A stretch of 64,000 nucleotides of DNA from Prolixibacteraceae bacterium (GTDB lineage: Bacteria; Bacteroidota; Bacteroidia; Bacteroidales; Prolixibacteraceae): assembly GCA_003457135.1 (NCBI GenBank), contig DMSQ01000074.1, positions 36,946 through 100,945 of the forward strand, read 5' to 3'. Below the pieces are notes generated by a model, which was not told the DNA's origin, made no database searches, and was given only the letters and a program-made list of their open reading frames with translations. Shown piece by piece: positions 44,690 to 53,159 of the stretch. How positions within the stretch are numbered: the first letter of the stretch is position 1; each line of letters begins with the position of its first letter. A program made the translations under genes and the position numbers.

Positions 44690-45310
44690 TCAGACGAACA
44701 GGATAACCATTCCCATGACCAAAAATCCGAGGAAAAATCCGGCATAAACCTGTGAGCCTGTATGTTTGGTCAGAATCAACCTTGCAGTTGCAACCATTCC
44801 GGCGATGAGAATGAGTGTAATCAGTATCAGTAAAGGATTTTCCTGAAGACGGAACGACAGGGCAAAAAAGCCACCCACCAATCCGCCAATAGCAGCCGAA
44901 TGTGCACTTATTTTCCAATAAAGCGAGATGATCAGCAAAGCAATCTGGACGAGAATGGAGGCTATCAGAAACAACTGGAAAATGGGGAACAACGGAACCC
45001 GTCGGAGAATCAGATAGCCCAAATAATAACTAATTGAACTTAGAATGAGTGGAAGTACACGGTCTATCGCCTTTTCCATTTTGATATCAAATTTGGGGCT
45101 GACAGCTAGTATTCTGATGCTGAGCGCCGGAATAATGCAGGTTGAGAGGAAAACCACCAGCAGGATATACCGCTTCAAGCTCCATGGAATAACGGTGAAA
45201 TAAAATCCCGAGTTAAATAAGAGCACAAAACCAAGTGTCGGGATCAATAGCGGATGAAAAATAATGGAGGTTACGCGGGCTGAAAGTGTCAGGATTTTAT
45301 GTTCATTCAT
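44690..45310 (-). CDS. PAP2-like integral membrane protein with degenerate active site
   Basis: A 206-residue protein with six or so helices. The layout resembles PAP2 phosphatases: ISAHSAAIGGLVGG stands where PSGH is expected and ARLILTKHTGSQVYAG where SRxxxxxH is expected, while the first KxxxxxxRP motif is missing. Catalysis is therefore doubtful, although the two His are kept. It starts one base after the rpoN stop and is surely co-transcribed with it. Confidence 0.72.
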   Translation of the reverse strand: MNEHKILTLSARVTSIIFHPLLIPTLGFVLLFNSGFYFTVIPWSLKRYILLVVFLSTCIIPALSIRILAVSPKFDIKMEKAIDRVLPLILSSISYYLGYLILRRVPLFPIFQLFLIASILVQIALLIISLYWKISAHSAAIGGLVGGFFALSFRLQENPLLILITLILIAGMVATARLILTKHTGSQVYAGFFLGFLVMGMVILFV

Positions 45311-45311
45311 T

Positions 45312-46760
45312 TCATAGTTCTTTTCTCATTCGCGCGACCGGAATTCCGAGTTGTTCGCGGTATTTGGCTACGGTGCGGCGGGCAACGATGTACGATTTTT
45401 CTTTCAGGATCAAAGCCAGTTTTTCGTCGGTTACCGGGTGGCGTTTATCTTCGTTTGCAATACATACCTGAAGAATAGATTTAATTTCACGGGTCGAAAC
45501 TTCCTCGCCGGTATCGGTTTGCATGCCTTCAGAAAAGAAATATTTCAAAGGGTAAATTCCGAAATGGGTCTGTATATATTTGCTGTTCGAAACACGCGAA
45601 ATGGTCGAAATATCGAGCCCGGTCAAATCGGCAATATCTTTCAGGATCATGGGCTTAAGTTTGGTTTCGTCGCCTTCCTCAAAAAATTCCTTCTGAAACC
45701 TGATGATTTCGGCCATGGTCACTGTCAGGGTATGCTGGCGTTGGCGAATAGCGTCGATGAACCATTTGGCCGAATCAAGTTTTTGTTTCATAAAAAGCAT
45801 AGCCTCTTTCTTGTCCTTGGAGACCATTTTTTTATTTCCCGCATACGATCTCATCAGATCTAAGTAAGTACCGTTAAGTTGAAGATCAGGCACGTTTTTC
45901 TGGTTCAGGCTGAGCTGCAATTCTCCCTCCAGGTTATCGAGCAGAAAATCGGGTACAATTACCTGATTCGATTTGCTCATGGGATTGTTATATGAACTAC
46001 CGGGCTTTGGGTTCAATTTGAGGATTTCATCAATGGCTTCTTTAAGCTCTTCTTCGGAGATATCATGTTTTTTAATGATCTTGTCGTAATGTTTTTTGGT
46101 AAACTCCTCGAAATTTTCCTGAAGAATTTTAGATGCCAGGCAAGTGGAGTCTTTGCCTTTTTTACGCATGATCTGAAGTAGTAAACATTCCTGAAGGTCG
46201 CGCGCCCCAATTCCAGGAGGATCAAAATCCTGAATAATCTCCAGATAACGTTCGAGGTCTTCCAGTTTCACTTCAATGTTCTGGTGGAAGGCCAGATCGT
46301 CGGCGATGGAAAATAAACTGCGGCGTAAATATCCGTCTTCATCAATATTCCCGATGATATATTCAGCAATAAGTTTTTCTTCTTCATTCAGTTCCGAGAG
46401 GCCAAGCTGCTCAATCAGCGAATCATGGAAACTTACTCCTGAAGAGTAGGGCATATCCATTTGTTTGTCGTCTTTCGAATAATTATTGGTCGCCAGGCGG
46501 TAGTTTGGGATATCTTCTTCGTTCATGTAATCTTCCAGCGAAAACTCGTCATCCGATTGAGATTCGTCCGATTCATTGTCATAATTATCGTCGGTATCAT
46601 CTCCTTCAATCAGTTCAAGGATCGGATTTTCTTCCAGTTCGCTTTTTATTCGTTGTTCGAGTTGCATAGCAGGTATCTCCAGCAACTTGATAACCTGTAT
46701 CTGTTGTGGCGAAAGTTTCTGAAGTAACCTTTGCTGTAAGCTTAATCTCTGATCTGCCAT
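45312..46760 (-). CDS. rpoN: RNA polymerase sigma-54 factor
   Basis: A 482-residue sigma factor that directs polymerase to -24/-12 promoters and needs AAA+ activators. Region I is LSLQQRLLQKLSPQQIQVIKLLEIP with core SELEENPILE, an acidic region II follows, and the C terminus carries the RpoN box ARRTVAKYRE in front of LGIPVARMRKEL. Length and all regions are complete. No sigma-54 activator gene lies nearby. Confidence 0.95.
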   Translation of the reverse strand: MADQRLSLQQRLLQKLSPQQIQVIKLLEIPAMQLEQRIKSELEENPILELIEGDDTDDNYDNESDESQSDDEFSLEDYMNEEDIPNYRLATNNYSKDDKQMDMPYSSGVSFHDSLIEQLGLSELNEEEKLIAEYIIGNIDEDGYLRRSLFSIADDLAFHQNIEVKLEDLERYLEIIQDFDPPGIGARDLQECLLLQIMRKKGKDSTCLASKILQENFEEFTKKHYDKIIKKHDISEEELKEAIDEILKLNPKPGSSYNNPMSKSNQVIVPDFLLDNLEGELQLSLNQKNVPDLQLNGTYLDLMRSYAGNKKMVSKDKKEAMLFMKQKLDSAKWFIDAIRQRQHTLTVTMAEIIRFQKEFFEEGDETKLKPMILKDIADLTGLDISTISRVSNSKYIQTHFGIYPLKYFFSEGMQTDTGEEVSTREIKSILQVCIANEDKRHPVTDEKLALILKEKSYIVARRTVAKYREQLGIPVARMRKEL

Positions 46761-46889
46761 TCGGATTCAACTTTTCTCAAAATTACGATTTTTAATCGAA
46801 TGGTCTATCTTCTACTTTCAAAAAGAGTAATTGGATCAGACTTGTGGCTTAACCGGTCTGTTACAAATAGTAATAAAAAGACTTAATAA

Positions 46890-48365
46890 TCAGAACTCAT
46901 GATATTCTTTCAGCATGCGTCCATCATCTTTGACTTTTCGTAATTTTTTGGGTTTATGGTATGGAAATTCCTCTGTTGGATTACGGTAAAGATCTCTTTT
47001 CCTGAAAAGATAAAAACATGTTCCAAAGCTTAAACCTGAAAATTCTGAAACTGAAGGCGCCAGAAATGACAAGAGATTTTCAGTACCCAGGTATACTTGT
47101 CCGAAATCGCGGTTCAATAATATGGCCAAAGGAATGTTGCTGTACGTATTACCAATGATGGAATATCCGGTATTGACCGTCAGATTTTTGTCTAAATCAA
47201 AGCTGGCAGTAAGCGATAGAGTATGGTGATTCAGATCCTTCATCAGGATATACCGGTCAACTAAATTAAGTTTAACTTCCGGAAGAATCTGGTAATTAAT
47301 ACCTGCATAAAAAGTAATTGGTATTGATGTAGAAAAGGGAGTTTTTACCTGTGTCAATTTAAATTCATAAGAACTAGCGTCCATGAAAGAAATACTGTCG
47401 GAGGTTTTGGTTATGATTTCTGAACCTTTATCATATCCATTTGTAAAGCTTGATGGTTTGAAGCTATACATGCCATCAAAATTCTTTGAATTCAGATTTG
47501 ATTTCCAGCTTATTTTTCCAAGATCAATTACACTCATCGAAAGTGATAGTTTGGGCGTAATTTGATATTTAAACCCCAGATCTATTCCAAATCCGGGATT
47601 TCCGGAATTCATTAAATAGTTTTTTAATGATGACTTTGAAATACCCGGAATGCTTGTTGTTGTTCCATCATTGTTTAAAATAGTTTCTTCGGGCATTGAC
47701 AAGTTTCCTTTACCCCATGTTTTTAAGAAGTATTTGTCCGATTGATTCTGAATTGAACCGGCAATTTCAGAAGAGAAAACTCCTTTGCCAAAGTATAATT
47801 TTGCCCTGATTCCGGCTGAAAGTTTATGATGTCCAGGCAGCAATGAATACCCTATACTGTATTCCCTGAAGTGCAAAAACAAGGCTGGAATTCGTTGTAC
47901 ATCATCGAGGATTACACTTCTTACCTCCGGCAAAATCATAAATTCGCTAACCGGGCCTTTTACTGAAGCTGAAAATGCTATATTTTCCATAATCCGGAAA
48001 TTCAGGAAGCCCATCTTTGAGCGAAAAGTAAAGGTCAATAATTCATCTTCCAATTTTTGATAAAAAGTTGGACGATTGATCATACTTTTAACAAGATCGA
48101 TGTATTCATTATCTTCATTAATTCCTGAAAGTAATTTGGATACCAGGTTTTGAATTTCATTCTGATTGTTAAATCCGAAATTAGTTCCGGCCAGTGGAAA
48201 AATGCTGAAGGTGAATTGTTCTTTTGAAGTTAAAAAGGCAGGATTATAATTGGACGAATTAAATTGATTTTCGATGGGATAAAAAGCCATGTTGGTTTGA
48301 GCTTTAACATGTAATGTCAAAACTATTTGAAATAGGAGCAGAATAATTATTCGTATGCCTTTCAT
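46890..48365 (-). CDS. DUF5723-family outer-membrane protein, copy 2
   Basis: A 491-residue predicted beta-barrel with signal peptide (MKGIRIIILLLFQIVLTLHVKAQ). Shared features with its neighbour: NMAFYPIENQFNSSNYNPAFL, FSIFPLAG near residue 50, LGKISWK and GYSIIGNTYSNIPLAILLNR (key pieces SSNYNPAFL and GYSIIGN). The ATG at 48365 starts the signal; upstream codons are discounted. Function unknown; the two tandem copies follow the PqqD-HprK/nucleotidyltransferase genes in the same direction and may be their export or receptor partners. Confidence 0.78.
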   Translation of the reverse strand: MKGIRIIILLLFQIVLTLHVKAQTNMAFYPIENQFNSSNYNPAFLTSKEQFTFSIFPLAGTNFGFNNQNEIQNLVSKLLSGINEDNEYIDLVKSMINRPTFYQKLEDELLTFTFRSKMGFLNFRIMENIAFSASVKGPVSEFMILPEVRSVILDDVQRIPALFLHFREYSIGYSLLPGHHKLSAGIRAKLYFGKGVFSSEIAGSIQNQSDKYFLKTWGKGNLSMPEETILNNDGTTTSIPGISKSSLKNYLMNSGNPGFGIDLGFKYQITPKLSLSMSVIDLGKISWKSNLNSKNFDGMYSFKPSSFTNGYDKGSEIITKTSDSISFMDASSYEFKLTQVKTPFSTSIPITFYAGINYQILPEVKLNLVDRYILMKDLNHHTLSLTASFDLDKNLTVNTGYSIIGNTYSNIPLAILLNRDFGQVYLGTENLLSFLAPSVSEFSGLSFGTCFYLFRKRDLYRNPTEEFPYHKPKKLRKVKDDGRMLKEYHEF

Positions 48366-48442
48366 ATCCAGTTTTCTGAAACTTGATCTCATATATCCAC
48401 AAACGTCATCCATCTGGTTTTATTCTTTACACTTCAAATTAT

Positions 48443-49921
48443 TCAGTTTTTAGGGTAGTTATTATAAATTAAACCTTTTTTGCCGACTGATTTGGGTTTC
48501 TTTTCTTTAAAATAGGGCAGATATTCCAATTGTGGTTTATATTTAGACGAATATTGAAATAAGAAAAAGCTGGTACCGAAAGTTATTCCTGAAAAATCGG
48601 AGAAGGTTGGAAACATGAATGACAGAAAATTATCAGTACCGATAAACGATTGACTATGATTCCTTGTATAAAGTATGACCAAAGGCATATTTGTGAAAGA
48701 ATTGCCGATGATGGAATAACCTGAAGTAATTTCCATCTTTTTGCTTACCTTATAGCTAGCCGTTAATGAAATACTGTTTTGATTTAATCCTTTCGAACTG
48801 ATATATCTGTCAACCAATCCTAAGTTTAAGCCGGAGTTGATCTGATATTGAAGCCCTGTAAAAAAGATGGTTGGTAAAGAAGTCGAATAAGGTGTCTGAT
48901 CGGTTGTAATTTTAAATAATTCGTTCAAATTCACTTTTTCTGTGGAAAAATCGGGAGTTTTAGTAATAAAACCGGCTCCGCTTGTATCAATAAATTTCAA
49001 AGGAAACTTGTAATCGCCTTTAAAATTCAAGTTACTTATGTTGTGTTTCCAGGTAATTTTTCCTAAATCAGTTATGCTGGCCGAAAAACCCAGTTGAGGG
49101 GTAATTTGATAATTTATCCCTAAATCAATACCTGTCCCCATATTTTTTGAATTAAACAGATAATTGGCTACAGTGAAATCATCAGACATGGTGCCCGATG
49201 ATAGAAGTGAGTCGGAATTTTGGACTAAATTTATTGGCGCTGAGAGTCTGGCAGGGCCATAAGTCTTTAGTAAAAAGTGGCCATTATTTTCTTCCAGGCC
49301 ACCCTGAACATCAGAAAACACATTGGATTTGCCGAAATAGAATTTGGCCCTGAATCCAATAGTCAGTTTGTTTTTTATCATTTCTTTTCCGTAACCCAGA
49401 CTGTATTCCCGGTAATAAACTGCATTTGCCGGGAAAGCTTGTCTTTGATTGGTTGCAAGGGTTTTAATTGCAGGATTCATCAGAAACCCGGAAAAGTTTC
49501 CTTTAAAATTGCCCATAATCTGTTCAACTTCTTTAATCCGAAAGTCAAAAGAACCCCAATCGGAGTTGTGTCCAAAAATTAGGATTGGTATTTCCATTCG
49601 CTGATAGAACAAATCGCGTTTTAGCAGACTCTTGAATACAACCTGAAAATCCTCTTTAGTAGGTGTGCCTGTTAAAAATTGTTTGAGCATATCCTTGATG
49701 ATCGTCTGATTGTTATAACCGACACTCATTCCTGCCAATGGGAAAACACTGAAGGTAAATTTCTGCTGATAAGTTAGAAATGCAGGATTAAAATTAGATG
49801 AGTTAAACTGGTCATGGGTGTGATAAAAACCCAGATTGGACTGAGCCTTACTTAGTAATGCTATCACTAACATTATCGCCAAAAAAACCACTTCACGCTT
49901 TATTTTAATTCCCACTTTCAT
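48443..49921 (-). CDS. DUF5723-family outer-membrane protein, copy 1
   Basis: A 492-residue paralogue of the 46.9-kb gene: same signal layout (LAIMLVIALLSKAQ), SSNFNPAFL, FSVFPLAG, LGKITWK, GYSIIGNSFTNMPLVILYTR. The two lie head to tail 77 bp apart and most likely arose by tandem duplication, now well diverged. Its start is 26 bp after the nucleotidyltransferase stop, so it seems part of that operon. Beta-barrel-like throughout; role unknown. Confidence 0.78.
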   Translation of the reverse strand: MKVGIKIKREVVFLAIMLVIALLSKAQSNLGFYHTHDQFNSSNFNPAFLTYQQKFTFSVFPLAGMSVGYNNQTIIKDMLKQFLTGTPTKEDFQVVFKSLLKRDLFYQRMEIPILIFGHNSDWGSFDFRIKEVEQIMGNFKGNFSGFLMNPAIKTLATNQRQAFPANAVYYREYSLGYGKEMIKNKLTIGFRAKFYFGKSNVFSDVQGGLEENNGHFLLKTYGPARLSAPINLVQNSDSLLSSGTMSDDFTVANYLFNSKNMGTGIDLGINYQITPQLGFSASITDLGKITWKHNISNLNFKGDYKFPLKFIDTSGAGFITKTPDFSTEKVNLNELFKITTDQTPYSTSLPTIFFTGLQYQINSGLNLGLVDRYISSKGLNQNSISLTASYKVSKKMEITSGYSIIGNSFTNMPLVILYTRNHSQSFIGTDNFLSFMFPTFSDFSGITFGTSFFLFQYSSKYKPQLEYLPYFKEKKPKSVGKKGLIYNNYPKN

Positions 49922-49947
49922 AAATCAAATATACTTAATCTGGCAGG

Positions 49948-51060
49948 TTATTTTTTACGCGAGAAAAAATCAACGTATGTATATATATGATTTTTATACC
50001 AATGTCGGTTTGATAATCGCCGGATAAGCGATCGCCTCATTTCTCCGGAATAAAATGATTTGACAATCTGCATCAGGTATTTGTTTATCCGATCAGTCAT
50101 ATAAACAAGGCTTTTGTTGGTTCGGTAGATCGTATATGATCTGAGGTTCAAATCATTTTTAATAGCAAACAATCTGGATGTTAAAGTCTCATGATGTGGA
50201 AATAAATCAGGCACGTTAAATGCTTTTCGGGCAAATAAAAAATAAGAAATAGCTTTACTCTTGTGTTGAATAAACGGGATGGTTTGTGAAATGTCGGTTC
50301 GTTTGGTTAGCAGGTAAAGATCATATAGATCGCGCAGAGGAACAAGTCCATAGCTGTATCCTTTGTCTGAAAGCTGAGAGTGGATAAAATTGTGGATAAC
50401 CTTATGCTTATCAGAAAGAACAAAACAGGAAAAACCTATGTTTATGGCTTTCTTTTCCTGATCAATAAGGTCGGTATTGTACATTTTAGTGTATTCAATC
50501 CGGACAGGGAGCCGGTGGATTTCGACATCTACCGGCATACCTTTTTTAAATAACCTTGGATAATGCTTCATATCCTTCACCTCGAAGTAATCTGGATTAT
50601 CATGAAAATATCCATCATTTTCCAATATTTGGGCTGCCCTTAAATAATCATCTTCCGAAACGAGCAGGTCAATATCACCTATCATTCGCTCTCCGGTACT
50701 GCTGTATAGATTATCCAGTATGTTTCCGGTACCTTTTAACAGGGTTGGATAAATTTCATGTTTATTTAAATGGTACATGATTTCCTGAACCTGTTTCAGA
50801 ATCTTTTCATTTCGGTTGAGGTTTAAATGATAAACCTCAACCAGAAATTCAGCTAATCCGTTGGGTAAATGAGGAAGAATATCGTGTGAAATGAATTTTA
50901 GATAGATTACAGGTAAAACCAGATGATTACTGCATAACCGAACGAAGTTTTGACTGTTTGTCTCATCAGAAATAATCCGGATAATTTCCTCTTTGAAATC
51001 AGGATGATCATCCAAACTCAGGCACTTGGCGGCAAAAAAGAATAATTCCTTGTTAGTCAT
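49948..51060 (-). CDS. uncharacterised nucleotidyltransferase (NTP_transf_5-like)
   Basis: A 370-residue protein of the PF14907-type nucleotidyltransferases. The core is YPTLLKGTGNILDNLY then ERMIGDIDLLV, with the metal-binding DID, and a third acid in VDVEIHRLP. Members occur beside HprK-like kinases and PqqD-type proteins in peptide-modification clusters such as some lasso-peptide loci. ATG 51060 overlaps the stop of the PqqD-HprK gene by eight bases, so the pair is translationally coupled. The nucleotide and acceptor are unknown. Confidence 0.78.
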   Translation of the reverse strand: MTNKELFFFAAKCLSLDDHPDFKEEIIRIISDETNSQNFVRLCSNHLVLPVIYLKFISHDILPHLPNGLAEFLVEVYHLNLNRNEKILKQVQEIMYHLNKHEIYPTLLKGTGNILDNLYSSTGERMIGDIDLLVSEDDYLRAAQILENDGYFHDNPDYFEVKDMKHYPRLFKKGMPVDVEIHRLPVRIEYTKMYNTDLIDQEKKAINIGFSCFVLSDKHKVIHNFIHSQLSDKGYSYGLVPLRDLYDLYLLTKRTDISQTIPFIQHKSKAISYFLFARKAFNVPDLFPHHETLTSRLFAIKNDLNLRSYTIYRTNKSLVYMTDRINKYLMQIVKSFYSGEMRRSLIRRLSNRHWYKNHIYTYVDFFSRKK

Positions 51061-52198
51061 GATCAAAAAGTTTGGAAATTGCATCCAGCGCCTTCTCGTT
51101 GTTGGAATAGGTGAGTTGATAAAATGACCATTGAGCTACCTGATCCATGAAAATACTTGCATTTCCAGGATTAGGCAATATCCATGATTGATCGATCAGC
51201 AATTTGATGGCCTTAAATTGATCAGCTTTTTTAAACTCAAATTCGACAGTTGGATCATATCTGACCGATATAATTTCCTTAACAGGATAAGCCATTTTAG
51301 AAAGTTCAGTACCATGTTTAGGAGATAAATAACGCACAGTTTTCCGGGATGAAATATGTTTCATCGGAATTTGCACAAGGTGGGGATAATGCAATGATAA
51401 TACTTCCATTGCACCTTGCTTGACTGACATTGCGGTAGGAAATGGCCAGGCCCGGATCAAGTTTCGGTCGATTGGAACAAAATCGTCAGAAACCAACTGA
51501 AACCCAATACCCTGCAGCATTGCAGCCATGGTCGTTTTACCGCTGCCAGATTCGGCTGGAATAAGAATAGTTTTTCGACCATTGGTTATGGCAGAAGCAT
51601 GTACCGTCATTAACCAGAAATCATTGGTTTTATCGAACATCTCATTAATCATGCACATGTAGATAAATCCAATAAGCCGGTCAGTTTCATCATGTGACCA
51701 AACCTCTTTTACTTCGCCGTTGAGGCGGAATACAGTTTTATCCTGATATTCAAACAACTCAAAGCGAGATATTCTGGTGTTTTTTTTATTGGTTTCGAGA
51801 TAGCTGATTAACGGGTGCAGATAGGATTCAAATCGTTGATTTTCGACTGAGAATTCTATCAGTTTATCAGCAAACAGGTAACGGCGGGTTGAGAAAGGTT
51901 TAAATTTTTTTGTTTTTAACTGAATTGGATAGTTCTCTGCACGAATTATCATCTCAGCAGGCTTATTCATCAGCTTAATGTTCGACCTGATGTCGTTCAC
52001 GAATTGAAGGCTTTCATCCATCGAAAGCCCATAACGCAGGGCGAAATCAGAAGCTATGGTTTCTGCTTTGTATCGTTTGACTGTTTTCCTGAAAACATAC
52101 CAGGCAGGTTCTTCAAGCTGAGTATATAAATTGCTGTTTTGAAACCAGACCAGATAGGTCTGTCCAATCCTTTTTTTTATGAATGGAATGGTTGGCAT
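51053..52198 (-). CDS. PqqD-like / HPr kinase-like fusion protein
   Basis: A 381-residue protein. Residues 1 to about 75 have the winged-helix PqqD layout (AWYVFRKTVKRYKAETIASDFALRYGLSMDESLQFVNDI; key piece YGLSMDESLQFV). PqqD domains bind leader peptides of ribosomally made modified peptides. The C-terminal part is HprK-like: P loop IPAESGSGKTTM and the LVSDDFVPID acidic pair. HprK-like proteins phosphorylate a peptide serine in some lasso-peptide clusters. It is divergent from the small peptide gene at 52825 and coupled to the nucleotidyltransferase gene. Confidence 0.78.
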   Translation of the reverse strand: MPTIPFIKKRIGQTYLVWFQNSNLYTQLEEPAWYVFRKTVKRYKAETIASDFALRYGLSMDESLQFVNDIRSNIKLMNKPAEMIIRAENYPIQLKTKKFKPFSTRRYLFADKLIEFSVENQRFESYLHPLISYLETNKKNTRISRFELFEYQDKTVFRLNGEVKEVWSHDETDRLIGFIYMCMINEMFDKTNDFWLMTVHASAITNGRKTILIPAESGSGKTTMAAMLQGIGFQLVSDDFVPIDRNLIRAWPFPTAMSVKQGAMEVLSLHYPHLVQIPMKHISSRKTVRYLSPKHGTELSKMAYPVKEIISVRYDPTVEFEFKKADQFKAIKLLIDQSWILPNPGNASIFMDQVAQWSFYQLTYSNNEKALDAISKLFDHD

Positions 52199-52824
52199 TC
52201 TATTTTTTATGGAAGATAATTATTCAATTATAATTTTCTAAATATATAAACAAATAAATTAAGAATTATTCTGGGATTCATCATTTTTGGATATGTCACA
52301 ACTATTTGTATATCTGATTTATAAGGCATGTGTGGTTTAATTATTTGGGTACATTATTATCATTGTTTTTGATTCAGAGTAAAAAATGTATAAAAATTCT
52401 AATTATTTTCTTGTTTTTCTAGAAAATTCATTATCTTTAATCCGAAAATCTCATTTCATTAGTCTTTTCAAAATTTGAAAAATAATTTTTTATGTGACGA
52501 TTGAATTTAGATTTAATACTTTATACTGATTTCTACTAATAAAAAAACATTGTTATCATCAAATTGATGTGGGTAACAATAGCTTTGCTGTATAAACCCT
52601 GGCCTTAAATCTCAATATTTCAATTCTATTATTCCAAATACTACCAGCTAAATAATTTCTATTTCGCAAATAATTTTATTTGGAACAAATAACCAATTCA
52701 GATTGATAAATTTTACAGGAAGTATCTGAAATAGGCAAGATGTAATAGATATTGAAAAACCGGAAAGAAAAAGAATTATTATAAACAGGTAAATTTTTGA
52801 ATTAACAAACAAAAAACGAAGGAG
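52199..52824. other. 626-bp very AT-rich divergent regulatory region
   Basis: No credible coding frame is seen. It separates the PqqD-HprK gene (leftward) from the small peptide gene (rightward) and must hold both control regions. It contains one clear dyad at 52550-52579. The sequence is strikingly AT-rich against the flanking core genes, as in transferred regions. Confidence 0.5.
52550..52579. promoter_or_regulatory. nested inverted repeat, candidate operator or hairpin
   Basis: Outer arms TTGTTA (52550-52555) and TAACAA (52574-52579) enclose inner arms CATC and GATG (52557-52560, 52566-52569). It sits mid-way in the divergent region of the peptide locus. The binder is unknown. Confidence 0.35.
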
Positions 52825-53079
52825 ATGAAGAAAGAGATCGAAATTTTGGCAAAGAAAGCGGTTACAGATATTGCAAGTAAACCAATATCCCGCAAAGAGG
52901 CAATTAAAAAAACCGGCTACATGGCTGTTTCGGCTGCAACAATGATGCTTTTACTGAGTAATCCGGCTGAAGCAAAAAATGACAAAGGCCCAAAAGGAAG
53001 TTATAAAAATACTAACGATCAAAGTGTAAATCAAGGAGCTACGAAAGGTGGTTCCAAAGATGGCGGGATTTGGAAATAA
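52825..53079 (+). CDS. small leader/core-like peptide (candidate modified-peptide precursor)
   Basis: An 84-residue protein in three parts: a charged N terminus (1-32) with a Tat-like SRKEAIKK, a hydrophobic stretch (about 33-46), a signal-cleavage-like AEA at 48-50, and a Gly/Lys/Asn/Ser-rich tail of 34 residues ending GGSKDGGIWK. The tail has several Ser and Thr, no Cys. Its gene is divergent from a PqqD-HprK-like protein and a nucleotidyltransferase, which makes it the natural candidate substrate. GGAG abuts the ATG. It ends in a strong terminator. Alternatively it is just a small exported protein. Confidence 0.65.
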   Translation: MKKEIEILAKKAVTDIASKPISRKEAIKKTGYMAVSAATMMLLLSNPAEAKNDKGPKGSYKNTNDQSVNQGATKGGSKDGGIWK

Positions 53080-53098
53080 GATTAGTCTGGTTTTTAAT

Positions 53099-53138
53099 AA
53101 AAAGGCCTGAAATCAACTCAATGATTTCAGGCCTTTTT
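53099..53138. terminator. bidirectional terminator between the peptide gene and asnS
   Basis: AAAAAGGCCTGAAATCA (53099-53115) and its perfect complement (53122-53138) around ACTCAA. T runs flank it on both strands, so it ends both the peptide gene and asnS. Confidence 0.92.
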
Positions 53139-53159
53139 TTCTGGCTGATAAATTGTTTA

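Noticed and set aside
44673..44918. 81-codon Cys/Arg/Gly-rich frame overlapping the PAP2-like gene
   Set aside because: Shadow of the other frame; unusual Cys/Gly/Arg content and no start context.
46890..53079. Calling the peptide locus a lasso-peptide cluster
   Set aside because: No B-type protease, asparagine-synthetase-like cyclase or ABC transporter is present, and the peptide tail lacks the Gly1/Cys1-to-Asp/Glu7-9 pattern of a lasso core.
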